Of a stretch of 13,590 nucleotides of DNA, positions 1-6,261 are shown one piece after another. The notes under the pieces are model-generated. The model was not told the DNA's origin. It made no database searches and worked only from the letters and a program-made list of their open reading frames with translations. Source of the stretch: Bacillota bacterium (GTDB lineage: Bacteria > Bacillota > Clostridia > Lachnospirales > Lachnospiraceae); contig JAEWPQ010000027.1 in NCBI GenBank assembly GCA_023460575.1, positions 1-13,590 of the forward strand, read 5' to 3'. How positions within the stretch are numbered: the first letter of the stretch is position 1; each line of letters starts with the position of its first letter. Made by a program: the position numbers and the translations under genes.

Positions 1-909
1 GCAGCCAATGCCATGACAACAAATGGAACACAGAAAGCAGAATTTGCATTCGGATTTTCCAACACTATCGGCAACTTTTTAACTGGTGAAACAATTAATT
101 TTAATGGTACTGAATACACCTTTGGTGACGGTACATTAGGCACCATTGAAATTGGCAACACTCTGGATAAAAGCCTTGAAAATCTGGAAGGCAGGCTGAA
201 TACAGATTTTGCCAGTTTAAATGTGAATGGCTCATCTGTACTAGGTCAGTGGAAATATAGCGTCAGTGGTAAAAAACTGGTTTGGACCAGTGATTCAGCT
301 ATGGCCTCCGGAACAGTCATTACAAAAGACAGCATTAAATTTACAGACAATAACACAATTAGCTTTTTGTACAAAGCAAATCCTTACAATGTTAAAAACT
401 TCGATTTATTCAAGACATCGGACGGCAGTAAGAAATTCACTGCATCAAATATTAAAATTAACGATGACTGGATGAATAACTCCATTCATATTATTTCTTC
501 CCACGATCCGAATGCAGGATCTACAGCTAATGACAATATTCTTAAGATGCTTAAATCATTAACTGACAGCAGAGAATTTAAATATGAATATACCAAATTG
601 GATAGCGGCGGTAATAAAACAACAAATTATATATCATTTTATTCAGGTAACTTTTCCCAGTGCTATTCAACTCTGGAGAATAATCAGGGTATTGACAGTT
701 CAACAAACAAGGCAATACTGGATAACCATGTTTCAGTTGTAAAGCAGACTGCCAATAATAAGGATGGAGTATCCGGTGTATCTTTAGATGAGGAAGGTAT
801 CAATCTGATGCATTATCAGAAATCCTTCAGTGCAGCCGCCCGTTTTATGACAACTCTGGACCAGGCACTCGATACTCTAATCAACAATACAGGAGTAGTC
901 GGCAGATAA
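1..909 (+). CDS. flgK: Flagellar hook-associated protein 1 FlgK, C-terminal part
   Basis: FlgK is the first junction protein between hook and filament; it is exported and assembles outside the cell. The reading frame is open from base 1, so only the last 302 residues are visible and the N-terminus lies upstream of the window. The final ~45 residues carry the family hallmark: SGVSLDEEGINLMHYQKSF followed by an AARFMTTLDQALDTLI-type amphipathic helix, which forms the D0 coiled coil. The preceding ~250 residues are rich in Asn, Ser, Thr and Gly, as in the variable surface domains. It is followed after 14 bp by flgL, with a consensus AAAGGAGG ribosome site in the gap, so it is the first visible gene of a flgK-csrA operon. 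Identification is firm from the C-terminal motif and the neighbour. Confidence 0.95.
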   Translation, partial: AANAMTTNGTQKAEFAFGFSNTIGNFLTGETINFNGTEYTFGDGTLGTIEIGNTLDKSLENLEGRLNTDFASLNVNGSSVLGQWKYSVSGKKLVWTSDSAMASGTVITKDSIKFTDNNTISFLYKANPYNVKNFDLFKTSDGSKKFTASNIKINDDWMNNSIHIISSHDPNAGSTANDNILKMLKSLTDSREFKYEYTKLDSGGNKTTNYISFYSGNFSQCYSTLENNQGIDSSTNKAILDNHVSVVKQTANNKDGVSGVSLDEEGINLMHYQKSFSAAARFMTTLDQALDTLINNTGVVGR

Positions 910-923
910 AAGGAGGTAAGTAA

Positions 924-1934
924 ATGAGAATCACCACAAATGCCATTATAAGAGATTACAAAACTAATCTTTCAACATCAATCAATAACTTAAATATTTC
1001 ACGAACTCATGTTATGACTCAGCGCAGTTTCAATAGTGCCGCTGAGGATCCTGCTTCTGCCGCCAGAGCCTCACAGCTTCACCGGAAATATTACAAGAAC
1101 CAGGATAATTTGAAAATGCTGGAGGAAGTACAGTCCAGACAGGATGGTCAGGAAGATTCACTGAGACAGGTTTCTGATATGGTTAAAACAATCAGTAAAA
1201 ATTATAATATACAGGCATTAAATGGAACTAATCAGACTAAAGAAGTACGTCAGAGTTATGCTTCCGCTATACGTCAGTTTCAGCAGTCCATGGTTCTTAG
1301 TTTGAATTCATCTTATGAGGATACTTTTCTTTTTGCAGGTACCGATGGAAAGAACCCACCCTTTGAACTGACATCTGATGGTACACTTAACTATCGTGGA
1401 ATTGATGTCAATGCACCCAAAGGATCTGCTGACTACGAAAAACTAAAGGTCCTGTCAAATGAAAAACTGTATGTCGATCTTGGAATGGGATTATCAATGG
1501 ATGATTTTGATCAGGTTGTATCTTCCAGTGCCTTTAACCTGTCTCTACCAGGAATTAATGCGGTTGGATACGGGGTTGATGATAAAGGAATGAGCAATAA
1601 CATAGTCGTAATGGCCGGTAAACTGGCAGATGCATTGGAAGCAGAGACTTTTGATGCAGATCATTACCGTGATCTTATGGTTAAGTTTGATACTCTGAAT
1701 ACCAGTTTGTCAAATCAAGTTACAGAGATAGGTGTTAAATCTGAATTTTTAACCACAACAAAAGACCGGCTGGATAATGCCGAGATTTCGATTCAGCAAC
1801 AGATGTCCAGTGTGGAAGGCGTTGACATGGCGGAGGCTATTACCAATTACTCATGGGATCAATACGCTTATAATGCTGCATTGAAGGTTGGAACCAGCAT
1901 TTTATCCTCGTCATTCATCGATTTCATGCGCTAA
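924..1934 (+). CDS. flgL: Flagellar hook-associated protein 3 FlgL
   Basis: FlgL is the second hook-filament junction protein, joining FlgK to flagellin. The 336-residue product starts MRITTNAIIRDYKTNL, the typical N-terminal D0 helix, followed by the flagellin-like SAAEDPASAARASQL segment (near residues 38-52). It ends with a helix around ISIQQQMSSVEGVDMAEAITNY and a C-terminal ALKVGTSILSSSFIDFM, matching the FlgL/flagellin C-terminal family. LFAGTDGKNPPF (near residue 138) is the conserved start of the outer domain. The length is within the usual range. The ATG is preceded by AAAGGAGG with good spacing. The short flagellin-like D0/D1 domains could suggest flagellin, but position after flgK and the LFAGT motif favour FlgL. 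Confidence 0.95.
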   Translation: MRITTNAIIRDYKTNLSTSINNLNISRTHVMTQRSFNSAAEDPASAARASQLHRKYYKNQDNLKMLEEVQSRQDGQEDSLRQVSDMVKTISKNYNIQALNGTNQTKEVRQSYASAIRQFQQSMVLSLNSSYEDTFLFAGTDGKNPPFELTSDGTLNYRGIDVNAPKGSADYEKLKVLSNEKLYVDLGMGLSMDDFDQVVSSSAFNLSLPGINAVGYGVDDKGMSNNIVVMAGKLADALEAETFDADHYRDLMVKFDTLNTSLSNQVTEIGVKSEFLTTTKDRLDNAEISIQQQMSSVEGVDMAEAITNYSWDQYAYNAALKVGTSILSSSFIDFMR

Positions 1935-1955
1935 GGTTTAGAGGAGGGATTTTAT

Positions 1956-2564
1956 ATGGGACCATTGCTTCAAATAAAAACCATACCAATAAAATATGAG
2001 ATGAAGATACAGAAGGCCGAACTCAGATATACAAAATCTAAGACCGATGTATTAATGAATAATGAACACGGTGGCCTTGATATTAACAGCAAACCGATTA
2101 AGCTGTACCTTGATACTTACGATGCCCGCAGCTCAATTACTCCAACCACCATGGAAAGCGTCCGTCAGGCCGCTGCTTCCGGATTGGAGGCTGCATCAGA
2201 GGCTACTGCTACCTATACAGAGGAGGCTGCACTATTGTTAGACCCCAAAGTTCCAAATCCCCTTGATCAGATTTTTCGTCAGCGTGCTCAAAGGCCCACA
2301 GGAGAATTTGGGTTAGCGTTTATCCCAACTACTGGTCCTGATCTCGAATGGTCTGCTCCTGATCTGAATATTAAGTATCAAATGGATAAGATAAGTTTTG
2401 ATATCAGAGCTGCAAAGGGAGATTTTGAATTCATTCCCGGCAGCATTGAAATTTCTATTACTCAGATGCCCGATGTAGAAATAGAATATATCGGCAAACC
2501 AATGTATGTTCCTCCCAGTGCTGCAAAATATTTTGATCACGCACCAATTGATGTCCTGGCTTAA
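1956..2564 (+). CDS. DUF6470 family protein (YviE-like)
   Basis: This 202-residue protein resembles the DUF6470 family, whose Bacillus subtilis member YviE lies between flgL and fliW, exactly the position seen here. The role is unknown; conserved linkage suggests a soluble accessory function in filament assembly or FliW/CsrA control. The N-terminus LLQIKTIPIKYEMKI and the C-terminal PDVEIEYIGKPMYVPPSA are the recognisable ends. The middle (residues ~65-110) is Ala/Glu rich and probably helical. I see no signal peptide or membrane segment. The start follows GAGGAGGG (1941-1948) with 7 bp spacing, and fliW starts 20 bp downstream, so it is in the same operon. Family recognition rests on motif memory and synteny. 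Confidence 0.8.
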   Translation: MGPLLQIKTIPIKYEMKIQKAELRYTKSKTDVLMNNEHGGLDINSKPIKLYLDTYDARSSITPTTMESVRQAAASGLEAASEATATYTEEAALLLDPKVPNPLDQIFRQRAQRPTGEFGLAFIPTTGPDLEWSAPDLNIKYQMDKISFDIRAAKGDFEFIPGSIEISITQMPDVEIEYIGKPMYVPPSAAKYFDHAPIDVLA

Positions 2565-2584
2565 ATCTTTATTTGGAGGTACAC

Positions 2585-3031
2585 ATGGAAATTAAAACAC
2601 AATATTTTGGTACAATTCCCTGTTCCGAGGAGGAACTGATTCATTTTTCTGAAGGATTATTTGGATTCTCAGAAATGAAAAATTATGTACCCCTTGCATT
2701 TCAGGATAATAGTGACGCTTTGATATCTCTGCAATCGGTTGATGATTACAGAATCTCGTTTATACTTATGAATCCGTTTCAGTTGTATTCCGAATACGCT
2801 CCTTCTTTATCTGCAGAAGACAACAATTTATTGAAAGCTTCCTATGATGAAAAAAATATCTCTTATTATGTAATTTGTGTCATACATGAACAGATGGAAG
2901 AAAGTACCGTAAATTTAAAGGCTCCTATCGCAGTTAATACAGATACACGAGAAGCAAAGCAGATAATTTTAGATAACCCCCTTTATAAATTCCGTCATCC
3001 AATCAAAGACTTTATGAAAAGGGGGAAATAA
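2585..3031 (+). CDS. fliW: Flagellar assembly factor FliW
   Basis: FliW binds CsrA allosterically and also binds flagellin. When flagellin is exported, free FliW sequesters CsrA and relieves repression of flagellin translation. The 148-residue product shows FSEGLFGF near residue 22, LQSVDDYRISFILMNPF in the middle, and NLKAPIAVNTDTREAKQIIL followed by YKFRHPI at the C-terminus, all FliW signatures. A TTG twelve bases upstream (2573) is in frame, but GGAGGT at 2575-2580 is the ribosome site for the ATG at 2585, so I use the ATG. It is followed by csrA with one base between stop and start, the classical translationally coupled pair. Confidence 0.95.
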   Translation: MEIKTQYFGTIPCSEEELIHFSEGLFGFSEMKNYVPLAFQDNSDALISLQSVDDYRISFILMNPFQLYSEYAPSLSAEDNNLLKASYDEKNISYYVICVIHEQMEESTVNLKAPIAVNTDTREAKQIILDNPLYKFRHPIKDFMKRGK

Positions 3032-3032
3032 T

Positions 3033-3287
3033 ATGCTGATACTTCAGAGAAAAAAGGAACAAGCTCTAAACATTGGCGATAACATTTCGATCACAGTACT
3101 TGAAATTGGAAATGATTGGGTCAAATTAGCAATTGATGCTCCCAGAGATGTATCTATATTAAGATCCGAATTGGTAGAAGCAGTTTCTGCTAATCAGGAA
3201 GCAGTTTCTATTCCTCTGAATGCCGGATCAATTTCTAAAATAAAAGATTTTTTTTCAGAGCAACAAAAAAACAGCGAAAATACCTGA
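3033..3287 (+). CDS. csrA: Translational regulator CsrA
   Basis: CsrA is a homodimeric RNA-binding protein that represses translation by binding GGA motifs near ribosome sites, classically on flagellin mRNA in Firmicutes. The N-terminus MLILQRKKEQALNIGD, the core ITVLEIGNDWVKLAIDAPRDVSILR and the two RNA-contacting arginines (R6, and R44 in the LRSEL segment) are all present. At 84 residues it is longer than the 61-residue E. coli protein; the extra C-terminal tail (from about residue 60) is Ser/Lys rich. The ATG directly follows the fliW stop, and the ribosome site GGGGG (3021-3025) lies inside fliW. Its stop codon is inside the left arm and loop junction of the terminator at 3269-3312. Confidence 0.96.
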   Translation: MLILQRKKEQALNIGDNISITVLEIGNDWVKLAIDAPRDVSILRSELVEAVSANQEAVSIPLNAGSISKIKDFFSEQQKNSENT

Positions 3288-3312
3288 TATCACTTGGGTA
3301 TTTCCGCTGTTT
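3269..3312. terminator. Bidirectional terminator shared by csrA and the convergent gene
   Basis: The arms AAACAGCGAAAATACC (3269-3284) and GGTATTTCCGCTGTTT (3297-3312) pair over 16 bp with one mismatch, around a 12-base loop. On the minus strand the stem is followed by a run of seven T, a textbook intrinsic terminator. On the plus strand it is followed by CTTTTG, which is weaker but plausible. The stop codon of csrA lies just after the left arm and the stop codon of the minus-strand gene lies within the loop, so the end of each coding region takes part in the hairpin. Confidence 0.85.
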
Positions 3313-4531
3313 CTTTTGATTCTTCCTCTATATTCTCACTCTTTACTTTCCGATTAATAATAGGGAGCCTTTTTGCTACCTTCTGAAACAAGCTTTTTAA
3401 CTTTGGAAATAAGTTATTCCTCAAAGGGTTTGTGCATATTCTGCTTAAATATCTCAATAACCGTAATCCCCAAAATAACGGCAATAAAATTCTTGCATTT
3501 CCCAACAAGGGATATATCATCTCCATGTATCTACGATCAGGAAAAAGCCAGGCAAAGAGCTTTCTCATTTCTTCCAATCTGCGGTTCCTTGCATAGCAAT
3601 CTGCAACAGTCTTAATCAAAGGCAGAAGCTTAGAACTGATCTCTCTTCCATCTGTTCCCTTTGACAGGATATAAGACTCCATGGCTTCATATATTTCAAC
3701 ATTTTCAATTACTGCACCAGTTCCAAACCATCGCAGGATCAAATGCTCAAGGCGCTCTGCAAAATCAGCGATTTTCAACTTTTTTAGTCTGCCATATATA
3801 TAAGGCCAATTAAAATTTTCACCATAAGTCTTATAAAAAATCCAGAAATCCATAATCTGGCTTAAACTTATATTCCCCCTTGCATAACTATCCGTCAGTC
3901 TGCACATTAAAAACAGATATCTGTCATCTAGAGGCAGTTCACGAATATACCTGCTGCCAGACTGGAGTGGAGCTAATTTCAAGAGTTTCCTAAAAAATCT
4001 ACGCATGGATGCACTGAAAAAAAGTGTATAGTCAAAATTCAGCACTCTTATCCCTGGAATAAGATAATACAGCTTTCCAGCCTCATCTGTTCTGCGCTCT
4101 TCGAAGTCAACTTTTTTTAAAATATCCCATATCATACTAGTACTTTTTCTGCTGGACCCAATCTCAATCGACTCACGGCAGCACATCTCTTCGATGGGAT
4201 AGTTCTTTAATATATCTGAATAACTGAGATAGAAGCAGTTGATTCTTTCACGTTCCATTAATGCCACCAGCTGCATCTCACTTTTCTGTAAACGTCCTAC
4301 ACGATAAACTGATTCTAAATATTTATCAAAAAACTGTTGTCTTATAGCTTGGGGTATCTCCTGGTCAAGACCCAGAATCCCATAATGTACAGCATGTGCC
4401 ACACCATGATAATCAGCTAACCGAAACATCTTTTCCCAATCAAGAGAACGTATGGGCTCTGGTGAAGGTTTCTGATTCATCACTGCAGATAGTAATATTA
4501 GTAAATACCTCTCTTCATAACCTTTAATCAT
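3290..4531 (-). CDS. Degenerate nucleotidyltransferase-like protein (NTP_transf_5-like)
   Basis: This 413-residue protein resembles the uncharacterised nucleotidyltransferase family NTP_transf_5 (PF14907), often found in surface polysaccharide loci. Support comes from the N-terminal DWEKMFRLADYHGVAHAVHYGIL (residues 31-53) and from the downstream DDRYLFLMCRLTDSYARGNISLSQIMDFW (202-230) with a following NWPYIYGRLKKLKIADFAERLE helix pair. The catalytic strand is degenerate: the usual L-K-G reads LSY (102-104), and the G-D-[IL]-D motif after YP reads ESIE (120-123). The metal-binding aspartates therefore seem lost and it is probably not an active transferase. The last 60 residues are basic, with a hydrophobic stretch (349-362), then an acidic tail. 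It sits in a flagellar locus behind a sigma-28-like promoter, so a flagellar surface or motility role is possible. AAGGATGG upstream is the likely ribosome site. Family assignment is moderate. Confidence 0.65.
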   Translation of the reverse strand: MIKGYEERYLLILLSAVMNQKPSPEPIRSLDWEKMFRLADYHGVAHAVHYGILGLDQEIPQAIRQQFFDKYLESVYRVGRLQKSEMQLVALMERERINCFYLSYSDILKNYPIEEMCCRESIEIGSSRKSTSMIWDILKKVDFEERRTDEAGKLYYLIPGIRVLNFDYTLFFSASMRRFFRKLLKLAPLQSGSRYIRELPLDDRYLFLMCRLTDSYARGNISLSQIMDFWIFYKTYGENFNWPYIYGRLKKLKIADFAERLEHLILRWFGTGAVIENVEIYEAMESYILSKGTDGREISSKLLPLIKTVADCYARNRRLEEMRKLFAWLFPDRRYMEMIYPLLGNARILLPLFWGLRLLRYLSRICTNPLRNNLFPKLKSLFQKVAKRLPIINRKVKSENIEEESKETAEIPK

Positions 4532-4601
4532 TCATTTTTCCATCCTTAATTAAATCCCATGTGCCACACACCACCTGCATTATCATATAAGTCTATAATA
4601 T

Positions 4602-4628
4602 ATATCGGACTTTTCATCTCAATCTTAA
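4602..4628 (-). promoter_or_regulatory. Sigma-28 (FliA/SigD)-like promoter for the nucleotidyltransferase-like gene
   Basis: On the minus strand TTAA (4628-4625) is followed after exactly 15 bases by TCCGATAT (4609-4602). The sigma-28 consensus is TAAA, 15 bases, then GCCGATAA or GCCGATAT, so the -10 differs at one base and the -35 at one. It lies about 70 bp upstream of the start at 4531. It shares its -35 with the promoter in the opposite direction. Confidence 0.55.
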
Positions 4629-4652
4629 CTTTATGGAGTGTCTATCCGATAA
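4626..4652 (+). promoter_or_regulatory. Sigma-28 (FliA/SigD)-like promoter for the C39-like peptidase gene
   Basis: TAAC (4626-4629), exactly 15 bases, then TCCGATAA (4645-4652): one mismatch in each element against TAAA-N15-GCCGATAA. Its -10 ends 34 bp before the ATG at 4687. A TATAAT at 4659-4664 is also present but has no convincing -35, so sigma-28 is the better reading. Expression late in flagellar assembly is inferred. Confidence 0.6.
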
Positions 4653-4686
4653 ATAACATATAATATTAAAGATAAAGGTGATCCGT

Positions 4687-5400
4687 ATGAACAGATTATT
4701 TAAAACACTATTCAAGACCCTGTTCGTAATTGTCATCCCGTTTGCGATTTTTTCTTCTAATTATCAGATTGACGGATCAGCCGCTGATGTCTCTCAAACT
4801 TCAACCGTGCTACTGCCTCAGACAATTGAAGCAGATATTCCTCAGGAAGGCAAATACGATGTAATGCTGGACAGCGTTTGCGGTCCTCTCACTTATTATA
4901 ATCAGGCTGATGCCAGATGGGGAAATTATCTGTGGGGGGGGCGAGATCCTTTGGTTACCTATGGATGCGGACCTACTGTTATGGCCATGGTCATAACCAG
5001 CCTGACTGGTAATCAGGTCCTTCCAACCGATATGGCGAACTGGGCCGCAGCCAATAAAAGCTGGTGTCCCGGACAGGGCTCTTATCACCGTCTCATTCCT
5101 GACAGTGCGTCAGCATATGGTCTTTTAGTTTCACCGATTAAAAACCATACCGTAGAGGGGATTAGAAATGCATTGGATTCTGGGCAGCTGGTTATTGCCT
5201 TAATGAGAAAGGGGCACTTTACTCAACAGGGACATTTTATTATCATAACAAGTTATACTGCTGACGGTTCGTTTCGTATTGCGGATTCTAATAATTATGA
5301 TAATACAAAGTGCAATTGGGATCCTTCTGTGATACTGCATGAACTGAATTACCGAGCATCCAATGGAGGACCACTTTGGGCTATTTCTCCTCCAAAATAA
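4687..5400 (+). CDS. Secreted C39-like cysteine peptidase
   Basis: The 237-residue product begins MNRLFKTLFKTLFVIVIPFAIF, a signal peptide or N-terminal anchor (basic start, hydrophobic residues ~11-22), then a papain-like C39 peptidase domain (C39_2, PF13529). YYNQADARW (70-78) carries the oxyanion Gln73; YGCGPTVMAM holds the probable nucleophile Cys94; GHFIII gives His183; and IADSN gives Asp200. The triad is intact, so activity is expected, probably at the cell surface; the substrate is unknown. The GTG at 4678 overlaps the ribosome site AAAGGTG (4674-4680), so ATG 4687 is chosen. It carries a run of eight G (4934-4941) at WGG. It is divergent from the nucleotidyltransferase-like gene and ends 10 bp from the convergent fliT-like gene. 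Related proteins are often amidases or peptidases acting on the cell wall, but that is not shown here. Confidence 0.8.
   Translation: MNRLFKTLFKTLFVIVIPFAIFSSNYQIDGSAADVSQTSTVLLPQTIEADIPQEGKYDVMLDSVCGPLTYYNQADARWGNYLWGGRDPLVTYGCGPTVMAMVITSLTGNQVLPTDMANWAAANKSWCPGQGSYHRLIPDSASAYGLLVSPIKNHTVEGIRNALDSGQLVIALMRKGHFTQQGHFIIITSYTADGSFRIADSNNYDNTKCNWDPSVILHELNYRASNGGPLWAISPPK
4934..4941 (+). repeat. Homopolymer run of eight G inside the C39-like gene
   Basis: Eight consecutive G encode the WGG of YLWGGRD, ahead of the catalytic cysteine. Runs of this length are prone to slipped-strand errors; a change of one base would remove the whole catalytic region. Confidence 0.9.
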
Positions 5401-5410
5401 AAAGCTATAT

Positions 5411-5806
5411 TTAATTATAAAAGGAATGGGTACCTGCGATACGCGTACTGATGTGTCTGTCGATTTCAATAGTACGTTTCAGTATATGCTGGATATTCTT
5501 TCCTTTTTCCATTATTTTTTCTGATATCTGTTCATTTGGATTCCAGTTTTCCTGCCCCTTCACCAAATTATCCACTTTGGCAGCTTCTTCCGGAGGCAGA
5601 ACCGATATAAGACAGTTTATATTTTTAGTAAACATATCAACCTTATCCATCTCCTCCTGGCGCATTCCCAAAAGCATCTGTACTGAAGTCTGGTCATTGC
5701 GGGAAAGGAATTCACCAATTTCACGGGTTATCCTTTCTATTTCTGCCATACACTGATATTTTTTCTGCATCTCTTTTAGAATCTCCAACAGCATGGATTC
5801 TTCCAT
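5411..5806 (-). CDS. Small helical flagellar protein, FliT/FlgN-like chaperone candidate
   Basis: A 131-residue, charged, almost wholly alpha-helical protein: MEESMLLEILKEMQKKY, then repeated heptad-like stretches to IEIDRHISTRI. It has no signal peptide or membrane segment. I do not recognise the family with certainty. Position as the last gene after fliD and fliS, where fliT usually lies, plus size and coiled-coil character, suggest an export chaperone for FliD or for FlgK/FlgL. The open frame extends upstream to a TTG at 5881, but AGGAGG (5815-5820) with 8 bp spacing fixes the ATG at 5806. A strong hairpin (5842-5868) separates it from fliS. It converges on the C39-like gene with a 10-bp gap and no clear terminator. 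Confidence 0.6.
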   Translation of the reverse strand: MEESMLLEILKEMQKKYQCMAEIERITREIGEFLSRNDQTSVQMLLGMRQEEMDKVDMFTKNINCLISVLPPEEAAKVDNLVKGQENWNPNEQISEKIMEKGKNIQHILKRTIEIDRHISTRIAGTHSFYN

Positions 5807-5841
5807 TTGTATATCCTCCTGTTTGCAGCTTATTGATAAAT

Positions 5842-5868
5842 GGCTGGAGAGAACGTTCCTCTCCAGCC
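5842..5868 (-). promoter_or_regulatory. Intercistronic hairpin between fliS and the fliT-like gene
   Basis: The arms GGCTGGAGAG (5842-5851) and CTCTCCAGCC (5859-5868) are perfectly complementary over 10 bp around a 7-base loop. On the minus strand it starts 10 bases after the fliS stop codon and is followed by ATTTATC, not a clean T run. It could be a partial terminator, a processing or stability element, or a structure that affects translation of the next gene. Confidence 0.7.
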
Positions 5869-5877
5869 TGAATAAAA

Positions 5878-6246
5878 TCAACCGCCGATGCGCTGTGCCT
5901 CTCTAAAGGAATCCCTCAGATCCATAATCAATGGTCTTATCTCTCCTATTACTGCAGAATTCCTGCCTGCTTTAATACGTACTAATTCATAAAGGAAAAA
6001 TTCATAAAGACGTTTTAATTCATTACTTATTTCATATTGAAAATTAAGAGTATCTCTTAAGTATGTAACTATATCCATAGACCGTTGTATGGACTGCTCG
6101 AAAAGTTCATAATCTTTATTTTCCAATGCCAATTCTGATCTGGTCAGCCTCTTTAATAATTCATCATATAAAAGATTAAGCATTTCACCCGGAGTCATTG
6201 TATTCACGGTCTGTTCCTTGTAATGTTGATATCCATTTACTGCCAT
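5878..6246 (-). CDS. fliS: Flagellin export chaperone FliS
   Basis: FliS is the cytoplasmic chaperone that binds the C-terminus of flagellin, prevents premature polymerisation and hands it to the export gate. The 122-residue product starts with YQHYKEQTVNTMTPGEMLNLLYDELLKRL, the family signature (Y..Y....V.TA.P..L..LLYDG..), and continues with helices around SIQRSMDIVTYLRDTLNFQYEI and LYEFFLYELVRIK. Length is standard. It starts 15 bp after the fliD stop with CGGAGTG as ribosome site. It belongs to the minus-strand fliD operon. Confidence 0.95.
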   Translation of the reverse strand: MAVNGYQHYKEQTVNTMTPGEMLNLLYDELLKRLTRSELALENKDYELFEQSIQRSMDIVTYLRDTLNFQYEISNELKRLYEFFLYELVRIKAGRNSAVIGEIRPLIMDLRDSFREAQRIGG

Positions 6247-6261
6247 CTTACACTCCGTTCC

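Noticed and set aside
4659..4664. TATAAT as a sigma-A -10 for the C39-like gene
   Set aside because: No recognisable -35 at 16-18 bp upstream; the sigma-28-like match in the same spacer is better.
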